Assembly (NCBI GenBank): GCA_016873805.1
Contig: VGVZ01000020.1
Coordinates: 1-58,498 of the forward strand
DNA from: Ignavibacteria bacterium
GTDB taxonomy: Bacteria > Bacteroidota > Ignavibacteria > UBA10030
Direction of reading: 5' to 3'
Length of the DNA stretch: 58,498 nt
Position numbers and translations under genes: made by a program. This document shows, in pieces, positions 44,114 through 52,153 of the stretch. The notes below the pieces were generated by a model that had not been told where the DNA came from, searched no databases, and saw only the letters and a program-made list of their open reading frames with translations. Numbering within the stretch: the stretch's first letter is position 1; each line of letters begins with the position of its first letter.

Positions 44114-45289
44114 ATGAAAGACATGAAACAAGATCCGTTGAAGCCAGATTTCGATCTCTCCAACGAGGAAATCAGGCGGTATGGAAGACACCTTATTCTC
44201 CCGGAGGTCGCCCTCGAAGGACAAATGAAGCTCAAACGCGCAAGCGTGATCCTTGTTGGTGTGGGGGGGTTGGGCTCTCCCCTGGCGCTCTATCTCGCCG
44301 CTGCGGGAGTCGGCACGATCGGGCTGATCGATTTTGACGTGGTGGAACATTCAAATCTTCAACGGCAGATCATCCACACAACCGACGATGTCGGCCGTTC
44401 AAAGCTGCACTCCGCCGAGGAACGCATCAGAGCAATCAATCCAAACGCTCGCGTCAGCACGTTCGAGACGAAACTCTCGTCCCGCAATGCGCTGGAGCTG
44501 TTTCGTGAGTTTGATATTATCGTTGACGGGACGGACAACTTCCCGGCGCGCTATCTGATCAACGATGCTTGCGTGCTCCTCGGCAAAGCCAACATCTATG
44601 GAAGTATCTATCGGTTTCAGGGACAGGTGTCTGTCCTCAGCACGAAGGAGGGACCGTGCTACCGGTGTCTCTATCCGGAACCTCCGCCTCCGTCTCTCGT
44701 TCCAAGCTGTTCGGAAGGCGGCGTGCTGGGTGTGCTGCCCGGGATTATCGGAACCATCCAGGGGGTCGAGACGCTCAAGCTCATCTTGGGGATCGGAGAT
44801 TCCCTCGTGGGCCGGCTTCTCTTGTTTGACGCGTTGAAAATGAAGTTCCGCGAGATCACGTTCGGCAAGAACCCGGAGTGTCCGGCGTGCGGCGACAGGC
44901 CGTCGGTCCGTGAACTGCTGGACTACGATGCGTTCTGTGGGATTGCGGCAGATCAATCCGGGCTCATGAGGTCCGATACCTCGATTACGGTGAAGGAACT
45001 CCAAACCCGACTGAGTGCCGGAGACGGCATGGTGCTGGTGGATGTACGGGAGCCCCACGAGCACCGGATTGTGAATATCGGCGGACGTTTCATCCCTCTA
45101 GGCGACCTCCCGCGGCACGTACATGAACTTGATCCGTCGCAGGAAATCATCGTGCTGTGCCACCATGGAGTGCGAAGCGGACGTGCAGTGGAATTCCTCC
45201 GTCAGGCGGGATTTCGCAAAGTGTGGAACGTTGAAGGAGGGATCGATCGTTGGTCGATCGAAGTGGATGACTCGTTGCCTCGCTACTAG
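44114..45289 (+). CDS. MoeB/ThiF adenylyltransferase fused to rhodanese (MoeZ-like)
   Basis: A 391-residue E1-like protein. The ATP site is ILVGVGGLGSPLALYLAAAG, the acidic loop is LIDFDVVEHSNLQRQIIH, and zinc cysteines are in CYRCLYP and CPACG. The rhodanese domain (about residue 290 on) ends with the sulfur-carrying Cys in IVLCHHGVRSGRA. Such proteins adenylate and sulfurate ThiS/MoaD-like carriers for cofactor or tRNA thiolation. The carrier protein is not in the window. A radical SAM gene follows after 21 bases. Confidence 0.9.
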   Translation: MKDMKQDPLKPDFDLSNEEIRRYGRHLILPEVALEGQMKLKRASVILVGVGGLGSPLALYLAAAGVGTIGLIDFDVVEHSNLQRQIIHTTDDVGRSKLHSAEERIRAINPNARVSTFETKLSSRNALELFREFDIIVDGTDNFPARYLINDACVLLGKANIYGSIYRFQGQVSVLSTKEGPCYRCLYPEPPPPSLVPSCSEGGVLGVLPGIIGTIQGVETLKLILGIGDSLVGRLLLFDALKMKFREITFGKNPECPACGDRPSVRELLDYDAFCGIAADQSGLMRSDTSITVKELQTRLSAGDGMVLVDVREPHEHRIVNIGGRFIPLGDLPRHVHELDPSQEIIVLCHHGVRSGRAVEFLRQAGFRKVWNVEGGIDRWSIEVDDSLPRY

Positions 45290-45310
45290 ACGACCAGCCC
45301 AGGACAGAAG

Positions 45311-46261
45311 GTGGAGACGTTGGTGAGGATGATGCAGGATGCAAAACCCGCGGCAGAACGATTTCGGCCTGCCTATCTCGAGCTGCAACGCTCGGGAGAA
45401 CTCGAGAAGAAAGCCCGGCGTCTGACCGCTCGACTTGCGAAGTGCGACACCTGCCCGCGCGTGTGCGGCAAAAATCGGCTTGCAGGGCACATCGGCAAGT
45501 GTCGCTCGGGATTTCTTCCGGTTGTCTCCTCAGCCTCGCCGCACTACGGAGAGGAACCGCCGCTTGTGGGAAGAAGGGGATCGGGGACGATCTTTTTCAC
45601 CAACTGCAATCTCGCATGCATCTTCTGCCAGAACTACGATATCAGTCGACTGAAACAAGGGCGCGAAATCGGCATCGAACACCTGGCGGCAATCATGCTT
45701 CATCTTCAGGAGATCGGTTGTCACAATGTCAATCTCGTCTCTCCGACTCACTTTGTGCCGCAGATTGTCTCTGCCTTGGATCTTGCCGCGTCGCGGGGTC
45801 TTTCACTCCCGATCGTCTATAATACAGGGGGATACGATTCGGTGGAGACGCTCCGGGAACTCGATGGGATCGTTGATATCTACATGCCCGATGTCAAGTA
45901 TTGGGATGATGAAAACGCGGTACGCTACTCGGGTGCTCAAAACTATCGGAAAGTCGTAACAGAGGCGCTTCGCGAAATGCACCGTCAAGTGGGAGATCTG
46001 GTGACCGATCAGCAGTGTGTGGCATATCGGGGGTTGCTGATTCGCCACCTGGTGCTGCCGAACAATCTGGCGGGAACAAATGAGGTGTTGAGGTTCATCG
46101 CGGAAGAGATCTCGAAAGAATCGTACGTGAATATTATGGATCAGTACCGTCCGTGTTTTCAGGCGTGGAGACGACCCGAGTTGAATCGAAGAATCACTTC
46201 AGATGAGCACGAATCCGCGCTGAGATTTGCCCGCTCCATGGGACTGCAGAGGGGATTCTAA
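45311..46261 (+). CDS. Radical SAM protein, PflA-like
   Basis: A 316-residue enzyme. The 4Fe-4S site is CNLACIFC (Cys-x3-Cys-x2-Cys), preceded by a cysteine-rich N-terminus (CDTCPRVC) and followed by VYNTGGYDSVETLREL and IYMPDVKYWDD, as in the pyruvate-formate-lyase-activating-enzyme-like COG1313 group of unknown substrate. GTG 45311 is used; ATG 45332 behind GTGAGG is an alternative that removes seven unconserved residues. Co-transcribed with the MoeB-like gene upstream and, 2 bases downstream, an M1 peptidase. Confidence 0.87.
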   Translation: METLVRMMQDAKPAAERFRPAYLELQRSGELEKKARRLTARLAKCDTCPRVCGKNRLAGHIGKCRSGFLPVVSSASPHYGEEPPLVGRRGSGTIFFTNCNLACIFCQNYDISRLKQGREIGIEHLAAIMLHLQEIGCHNVNLVSPTHFVPQIVSALDLAASRGLSLPIVYNTGGYDSVETLRELDGIVDIYMPDVKYWDDENAVRYSGAQNYRKVVTEALREMHRQVGDLVTDQQCVAYRGLLIRHLVLPNNLAGTNEVLRFIAEEISKESYVNIMDQYRPCFQAWRRPELNRRITSDEHESALRFARSMGLQRGF

Positions 46262-46263
46262 TC

Positions 46264-48288
46264 ATGACCCGAGCCGCCAATTCCAAAACCTCTCGCTGGT
46301 CGATACTCCTCTGTTTGGTCTCGATTGTTGCGACGTTTTCACCTGCGCAAATTCCATTGCACGAGGAGGAGGCAAAGCTCCGCGAGTGGGAGGAAGCGAA
46401 GTACCGACGGGTGCACAAATTGTGGTCGACCCCAAGTTCCACCGGTGAAAACATTGACGTCACGTACTATCGCCTCAACGTGCGGGTCACGTCAAATCCA
46501 AATGCAATCGGCGGAGCGGTGACGATCGGTGCGCGCTGCAGCGACGATAGCCTGATCGAATTCACCCTCGATCTGAGTTCGGCAATGCGTGTCGACTCTG
46601 TAGTGATGTCAGGAACAAAAAGATCATTCAGTCGCTCTGGCAATGTCCTCCGGATCACTACCGACAAGGTATACCGGCGGGGTGAGGTTCTTTCGGCGGA
46701 GGTGCATTACTACGGAACACCGGTTCCCTCGGGTTTCACGAGCTTCGCATTCTCTGCGACACAAGACGGTCTCCCGTGGATCTGGACGCTGAGCGAACCG
46801 TACGGGGCGCGAGACTGGTGGCCCTGCAAAGATCATCCGATCGACAAAGCGGACAGTCTCGATGTCTGGATCACATGTGACGGGCGGCTGAAAGCGGGCT
46901 CACAGGGCAAACTTGTCGAAACGATTCAGAATGTGGATGGAACGAAGACGTACAAATGGAGGCATCGTTATCCGATTTCGACCTATCTGGTTTCGCTCGC
47001 CATCGGCAACTATCGAGAATTTTCTTACTGGTACCGTTACACTCCCGCCGACTCGATGGAAGTGCTCAATTATGTGACGGCGCAATCGGAAACGAGTGCG
47101 AGACAACTCCTTCCTCCAACGGTCCCCATGCTCCAGATCTTCTCGGACCTGTTCGGACAGTACCCGTTTGTGACTGAGAAGTACGGTCACGCGCAGTTTG
47201 GGTGGGGGGGCGGAATGGAACACCAGACGATGTCGTCCATGGGGGGATTTTCGGAAAGCCTCGTCGCTCATGAACTCGCGCATCAGTGGTTCGGCGATAT
47301 GATCACCATGCGCACGTGGCCCGATATCTGGCTCAATGAGGGTTTCGCAACATACAGCGTTGCGCTCTTCCGCGAACGCTACTACGGTCCTTCCGGATAC
47401 TGGAGCACCATGGAGTACGATATGGGCCGGGCGAGGGATGCCACGGGAACGATTTCAGTAAAGGACACATCGACGGTATCGAGACTGTTCAGCGGCAATC
47501 TGGTGTATGGGAAGGGCGCGACGGTTCTCCATATGCTGCGGAAGGTCGTTGGAGATTCTTTGTTCTTCATCGCACTGAAGGCCTACGCCTTGGATCCGGC
47601 GTTCAGATTTGGCACCGCAAGTACTGCTGATCTCCAGTGGGTATTTGAACGAACGTCGGGAAAAAATCTGAAATACTTTTTCGATCAATGGATCTATGGC
47701 GAGAAGTTTCCGCGCTATCAGCTGTCCTGGGGATGGAAGGAAGAGGGGGGACGGTATCGCACACGAGCAACAATCTCGCAAACGACGGGGACGTCAAATC
47801 CGACGTTCTTCATCATGCCGATCGATCTCCGATTCTCTGCGGCAGGAAGAGACACCACAATCACCGTCGTGAACGATTCTCTTACACAATCCTTTACGTT
47901 CCATCTCTCATTTGCTCCCCACACCGCACTTCTGGATCCCGATCGCTGGATTCTTCGCGATGCCCAGAGTATCCAGGTCGAGATAGAAGGGACTCCCACA
48001 ATCCCCACCGATTTCTTGCTGGCGCAAAACTATCCCAATCCATTCAATACCGGGACAACGATCGAGTATGCCATCCCGAGGGCAAGCTTCGTTCGGATTG
48101 CTGTCTATGATGTTTGGGGCAGAGAACTGGACGTGCTCGTCGATCGAATTCACGATATCGGCATGCATCGTGTTCGATGGGATTCTCATAACTCCAGCGG
48201 CGTGTACTTCGTGAGGCTGGAAGCACACTACAACTTTGAAGAAGATACACGCATTCTTCTCAAGCGAAAGATGATTGTCATCAAGTAA
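46264..48288 (+). CDS. Secreted M1 family metallopeptidase with T9SS sorting domain
   Basis: A 674-residue aminopeptidase. Signal peptide to about residue 28. The exopeptidase motif reads WGGGMEHQTM and the zinc site is His336, His340 and Glu359 (HELAHQWF ... LNEGFATY). The last 80 residues, beginning LLAQNYPNPFN and ending RKMIVIK, are a type A T9SS C-terminal domain, so the protein should cross the outer membrane and stay on the surface or be released. No T9SS machinery genes are in the window. Confidence 0.93.
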   Translation: MTRAANSKTSRWSILLCLVSIVATFSPAQIPLHEEEAKLREWEEAKYRRVHKLWSTPSSTGENIDVTYYRLNVRVTSNPNAIGGAVTIGARCSDDSLIEFTLDLSSAMRVDSVVMSGTKRSFSRSGNVLRITTDKVYRRGEVLSAEVHYYGTPVPSGFTSFAFSATQDGLPWIWTLSEPYGARDWWPCKDHPIDKADSLDVWITCDGRLKAGSQGKLVETIQNVDGTKTYKWRHRYPISTYLVSLAIGNYREFSYWYRYTPADSMEVLNYVTAQSETSARQLLPPTVPMLQIFSDLFGQYPFVTEKYGHAQFGWGGGMEHQTMSSMGGFSESLVAHELAHQWFGDMITMRTWPDIWLNEGFATYSVALFRERYYGPSGYWSTMEYDMGRARDATGTISVKDTSTVSRLFSGNLVYGKGATVLHMLRKVVGDSLFFIALKAYALDPAFRFGTASTADLQWVFERTSGKNLKYFFDQWIYGEKFPRYQLSWGWKEEGGRYRTRATISQTTGTSNPTFFIMPIDLRFSAAGRDTTITVVNDSLTQSFTFHLSFAPHTALLDPDRWILRDAQSIQVEIEGTPTIPTDFLLAQNYPNPFNTGTTIEYAIPRASFVRIAVYDVWGRELDVLVDRIHDIGMHRVRWDSHNSSGVYFVRLEAHYNFEEDTRILLKRKMIVIK

Positions 48289-48675
48289 CCTCTTATCTGA
48301 TAACCACATATCCTTCCTTCAGAGCGCACCTCTTTGTCTCCTCTCTGACGTGACATTCATCACTCTCGATGAAGTTCGCGTTGACACTCCATCCTCACTT
48401 TCTTACTTTTTGTTGGTTCTCGGATGTCGCGGTTGAGAGCTCACTCCTCTCGGTGGTGAGCGATCGGGTGCGTGCGAAATCGAAGTGCTGAGCAAGTTCG
48501 AGCATCAATCCGGTTCCTTCCCCGTCAATCTTCAGCGCCTCGCATGTGTGATCATCGCCGAGACTGTTCCTGCAATACATTCTGGTTCGTTCAAGCGGAT
48601 GTCGATTTGCCGCACTCGATTCCGCGTGTGATCATCGGCAGATCGTGAAGTCATCGATGTGATTCACTCGGATCC
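48289..48675. other. 387-base intergenic stretch with no supported gene
   Basis: Open frames here are short, lack ribosome sites and show no recognisable product. No terminator-type hairpin or clear -35/-10 pair was found by eye. Confidence 0.5.
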
Positions 48676-51174
48676 ATGAAGAGTATGCGCCCAGTCCCCT
48701 GCTATGCATCAATACCTTCGACACTCTTCAGAATAGCGCGTGCGTGTTGCGTCCTCTTTGTGATTGCTGCAGCACTCCAACCGATTGCATCGTCGTTTCC
48801 ATCCTCGACGTTTCAGCTTCCCGAAAGTACTTCAGGCGGCAAAGACTCCACTCTCGCCCCTCCTGTCTTGATGTCACCCGTGAATGGTGCCTCTGATCTG
48901 AAGGAGAATGTGCAACTCGAATGGCAAAGCGTCGTTCATGCGACAGCGTACGACGTCGAGGTTTCGACGAAAAGCAATTTTGGCGGATCTCCCGTTTTCG
49001 AGTCATCGATGGCCCACACAAGCGCAGGTCTGAGTGGGTTGACCGGCGGCACGACATACTTCTGGCGTGTGCGAGCAAGAGACGGGAATCGCAAGAGCAA
49101 CTGGTCGGAACAACAATTCACAATTCAGAAAGCGCAAATCGGCGTTCCCCAACTGAGCGCACCGGCAGATAACTCAACAAGTGTATCGACCAGTGTAACA
49201 CTCTCATGGGGGGGAGTCCCAGGCGCCACAGGATACAACGTTCAACTATCAACGAAGCAGAACTTCAGCGAATTCATCGTCAATGCGAGTCATCATCCGT
49301 CGACACAGCTGGCACTCTCTGGTCTGGAGCCGAATCAACGATACTACTGGCATGTTTCGGCGGCGGATAGCGGGGGATCCGGCTCCTGGTCCGATACATG
49401 GAGCTTCCGGACAGAGAAGAAACCGCTCGGCGGTGTTCAACTGCTCTCGCCGCCGGACAATGCTACAGAGTTGCCCACGAGTGTGACGCTGTCGTGGCAA
49501 AGCGTGGAGGGGGCGACGGGATACAATATTCAAATGTCCACGAAGCAAAACTACAGTGACTATGTCGTTAACGCTACCGGATATACCCAAACGAGCATCG
49601 GCGTTTCAGGATTGGACAACAACCAGAATTACTACTGGCGCGTTTCGGCGTCGGATGCCGGTGGATCCGGCGGTTGGTCGTCGACATGGAGTTTCCGGAC
49701 GGCGAAGAAACCGTTGGGGGGTGTTCAGCTGATTTCCCCGCCGGATAACGCAACGGATGTTCCACCAAACGTGACACTCTCATGGCAGAGTGTTGAGGGA
49801 GCAACGGGATATACGGTTCAAGTTTCGACCAAGCAGAACTTCAATGACCTTCTGGTAAACGGATCGGTAACCGGCACCACCTATGCGCTGTCGGGACTGG
49901 ACAACAACCAGAATTACTACTGGCGCGTTTCGGCAACGGATGCCGGTGGATCCGGCGGTTGGTCGTCGACATGGAGTTTCCGGACGGTGAAGAAACCGTT
50001 GGGGGGTGTTCAGCTGATTTCCCCGCCGGATAACGCAACGGATGTTCCACCAAACGTGACACTCTCATGGCAGAGTGTCGAGGGAGCAACGGGATATACG
50101 GTTCAGGTTTCGACGAAGCAGAATTTCAATGACCTTCTGGTGAACGGATCGGCAACCGGCACCACCTATGCGCTGTCGGGATTGGACAACAACCAGAATT
50201 ACTACTGGCGCGTTTCGGCGTCGGATGCCGGTGGATCCGGCGGTTGGTCGTCGACATGGAGTTTCCGGACGGCGAAGAAACCGTTGGGGGGTGTTCAGCT
50301 GATTTCCCCGCCGGATAACGCAACGGATGTTCCACCAAACGTGACACTCTCATGGCAGAGTGTTGAGGGAGCAACGGGATATACGGTTCAAGTTTCGACC
50401 AAGCAGAACTTCAATGACCTTCTGGTAAACGGATCGGTAACCGGCACCACCTATGCGCTGTCGGGACTGGACAACAACCAGAATTACTACTGGCGCGTTT
50501 CAGCGTCGGATGCTGTTGGATCTGGCGGTTGGTCATCGACCTGGGGCTTCCGGACGATGCACAAACCCGGACCACCTGCTCCCAGACTTCTCAGACCGCC
50601 GCACAATGCAAGAGGAATTTCCACAAGCCCACAGATCGTGTGGACCAGCGCACCGAGCGCGACGGGATATTCGTTGGAGCTCTCAACGTCGGAGTCGTTC
50701 TCATCATCGACCACCGTGGTGAGGTTAAGCGGAATCCCCGACACAAATGTTTCGTTGCAGGGACTCGACAACAATACGAGGTACTACTGGCGTGTCCGCG
50801 CCACCGATAGCGGCGTTGTCGGCGATTGGTCAACCGTGAACGCATTTGAGACCGGCAGTATTACATCAGCAGAAACGTTCGATGCGATGCCGGCCGACTT
50901 CGTACTGCGGCAGAACCACCCAAATCCATTCAATCCTTCCACCACGATTCAGTTTCACCTCCCCGTATCGAGTGAAGTGAAATTGGAAGTGTTTGATGTG
51001 CGCGGCGAAAAGATCTCCACGATCGTTGATGGTGAACGAACGGCCGGGATCTATCGCGTTTCGTGGCACGCACCGTTTCCGAGCGGTACGTACTTCTATC
51101 GGCTCGAGGCAAGGAGCATGCACGATCCGCCCCGCACATTCATCGAGACGAAGAAAATGACCGTTGTGAAATAA
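48676..51174 (+). CDS. Secreted protein with seven fibronectin type III-like repeats and T9SS sorting domain
   Basis: An 832-residue protein. After a signal segment, repeats start near residues 62, 157, 248, 344, 439, 534 and 629; each has the pattern P-D-N-A-T ... V-T-L-S-W-Q-S-V ... Y-Y-W-R-V-S-A-x-D ... W-S-x-T-W-S-F-R-T. Repeats 4-6 are almost identical. The end (about 735-832) carries NHPNPFNPSTTIQFHLP and closes KKMTVVK, a type A T9SS domain. It has no enzyme domain, so a structural, adhesive or binding role at the surface is likely. Confidence 0.9.
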   Translation: MKSMRPVPCYASIPSTLFRIARACCVLFVIAAALQPIASSFPSSTFQLPESTSGGKDSTLAPPVLMSPVNGASDLKENVQLEWQSVVHATAYDVEVSTKSNFGGSPVFESSMAHTSAGLSGLTGGTTYFWRVRARDGNRKSNWSEQQFTIQKAQIGVPQLSAPADNSTSVSTSVTLSWGGVPGATGYNVQLSTKQNFSEFIVNASHHPSTQLALSGLEPNQRYYWHVSAADSGGSGSWSDTWSFRTEKKPLGGVQLLSPPDNATELPTSVTLSWQSVEGATGYNIQMSTKQNYSDYVVNATGYTQTSIGVSGLDNNQNYYWRVSASDAGGSGGWSSTWSFRTAKKPLGGVQLISPPDNATDVPPNVTLSWQSVEGATGYTVQVSTKQNFNDLLVNGSVTGTTYALSGLDNNQNYYWRVSATDAGGSGGWSSTWSFRTVKKPLGGVQLISPPDNATDVPPNVTLSWQSVEGATGYTVQVSTKQNFNDLLVNGSATGTTYALSGLDNNQNYYWRVSASDAGGSGGWSSTWSFRTAKKPLGGVQLISPPDNATDVPPNVTLSWQSVEGATGYTVQVSTKQNFNDLLVNGSVTGTTYALSGLDNNQNYYWRVSASDAVGSGGWSSTWGFRTMHKPGPPAPRLLRPPHNARGISTSPQIVWTSAPSATGYSLELSTSESFSSSTTVVRLSGIPDTNVSLQGLDNNTRYYWRVRATDSGVVGDWSTVNAFETGSITSAETFDAMPADFVLRQNHPNPFNPSTTIQFHLPVSSEVKLEVFDVRGEKISTIVDGERTAGIYRVSWHAPFPSGTYFYRLEARSMHDPPRTFIETKKMTVVK
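49705..50559 (+). repeat. Three near-identical 285-bp tandem repeats inside the Fn3 gene
   Basis: Units begin at 49705, 49990 and 50275. Units 1 and 3 are identical through most of their length (about the first 230 bases), whereas unit 2 differs from both at the same scattered sites, for example TTGAGGG versus TCGAGGG. The next repeat upstream (49417) is 288 bases and more divergent. Confidence 0.9.
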
Positions 51175-51199
51175 TGAGGGAGAGGGAGACGCTGTTGGA

Positions 51200-51227
51200 G
51201 GCCTCGGGATTCCGAGGTCTTTTTTTT
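51200..51227 (+). terminator. Rho-independent terminator after the Fn3-repeat gene
   Basis: GGCCTCGG (51200-51207) pairs with CCGAGGTC (51212-51219, one G-U pair) around GATT and is followed by eight T residues. Confidence 0.88.
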
Positions 51228-51243
51228 GCGGTCACCTGATATT

Positions 51244-51588
51244 TCAGGGATCTCGGACGAAGTGCGAAAGTTGGTCGGGTAAATCGATGGAGAGTTCGAC
51301 GAAACCGGAATAGACGCCATTTTGCTTCCATGGTGCCTGACAAATCAACTTCTTCTTGCCGTTCTTCTCGATCGTGTAGATGTTTGGTGTCGCATGCTCC
51401 AGCATGTTGCGAAGCTGGGTGCGAGACGGTTCCGGGTGACAATCGAGGACATTTGATCCCATCAGCGCTGCTCCTCCATCCTTGATGAATGTCTCGATTG
51501 ATCGGTCGTTCATTTCTATGATGATCCCCTCCGTATCACAGACGGTAATTGCGATCGGCAGTTCCTTGGACCATCTGTCAGCAGCCAT
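51244..51588 (-). CDS. Single-domain PAS protein
   Basis: A 114-residue protein that is nothing but a PAS domain: LPIAITVCDTEGIIIEMNDRS, LMGSNVLDCHPEPSR, YTIEKNGKKKLICQAPW and GFVELSIDLP. Small PAS proteins of this type occur in Chlorobi and other anaerobes and probably bind a ligand or relay a redox signal; no output domain is attached. It ends in LSHFVRDP. It has its own promoter at 51634-51662. Confidence 0.85.
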   Translation of the reverse strand: MAADRWSKELPIAITVCDTEGIIIEMNDRSIETFIKDGGAALMGSNVLDCHPEPSRTQLRNMLEHATPNIYTIEKNGKKKLICQAPWKQNGVYSGFVELSIDLPDQLSHFVRDP

Positions 51589-51633
51589 GATCTTCTCTCA
51601 AGTGGTGGTGGAAGAAGTACTTCTGTGAGGTCG

Positions 51634-51662
51634 AATATATCGACAAAACCACTCCCAGTCAA
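51634..51662 (-). promoter_or_regulatory. Candidate promoter of the PAS gene
   Basis: Minus strand TTGACT (51662-51657), 17-base spacer, TATATT (51639-51634). Predicted start near 51627. Confidence 0.65.
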
Positions 51663-51766
51663 AGGGACTTCTCGAGGTGTCGGTTGACCGGTGCCGTGAG
51701 GGATGACGACTCCTTTTTGTTTCCGCAGAAATTGCTTTGTTGAAGTAACCTCCCGAAGACACTCAC

Positions 51767-52150
51767 GTGAACATCCTCTCGACACCATCACGCCGAACGA
51801 TTCTCTTTGCCTCGCTCTACTTGAGTGAGGGATCCCCGATCGGATTCCAGTAGTGGTCTCTCCCGACGAGGTTGCGTGTGGCAGGAGTGCAGATCGAAGA
51901 GATTTCTCTGCTTGCTTCACTCCTCGCATTTCCACGGGCCCTGGAATTCCTGTGGGCGCCCATTGTCAACATCGGGAGATCGAAGCGATGGGGTTCCGGT
52001 TGTGGATTGTCTCCATGCAGATCTTGATGGGCCTTTCCATCCTTCCGTTGACGGTACTCGGTTTCGATGCAGAGTTCACCCTCGTTGTCCTCTTGCTTAC
52101 GCTTCCTCTTCTCAAATTCCTCAAAAACTCGGCGGATCATCCTTCCGATT
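51767..52150 (+). pseudogene. Decayed N-terminal fragment of an AmpG-like major facilitator permease
   Basis: From a GTG at 51767 the frame reads ILFASLYLSEGSPIGFQ, meets TAG at 51851-51853, and continues WSLPTRLRVAGVQIEEISLL ... FLWAPIVNIGRSKRWG. The match then moves to another frame near 51990 (MGFRLWIVSMQILMGLSILP), consistent with loss of one G from a G-run. The pattern is that of AmpG/PAT-type transporters (LYFSEG-P-GF, FLWAP-D). Homology stops near 52150, next to the end of the downstream gene, so about three quarters of the gene are gone. Confidence 0.75.
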
Positions 52151-52153
52151 GCC

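Noticed and set aside
48395-48580. 61-codon minus-strand ORF in the 48.3-48.7 kb gap
   Set aside because: No ribosome site, no recognisable domain, and neighbouring frames are equally open.
49574-50374. Regularly spaced similar antisense ORFs and repeats, at first sight an array
   Set aside because: They are shadows of the 285-bp coding repeats of the Fn3-like gene; unit size and coding potential rule out CRISPR.
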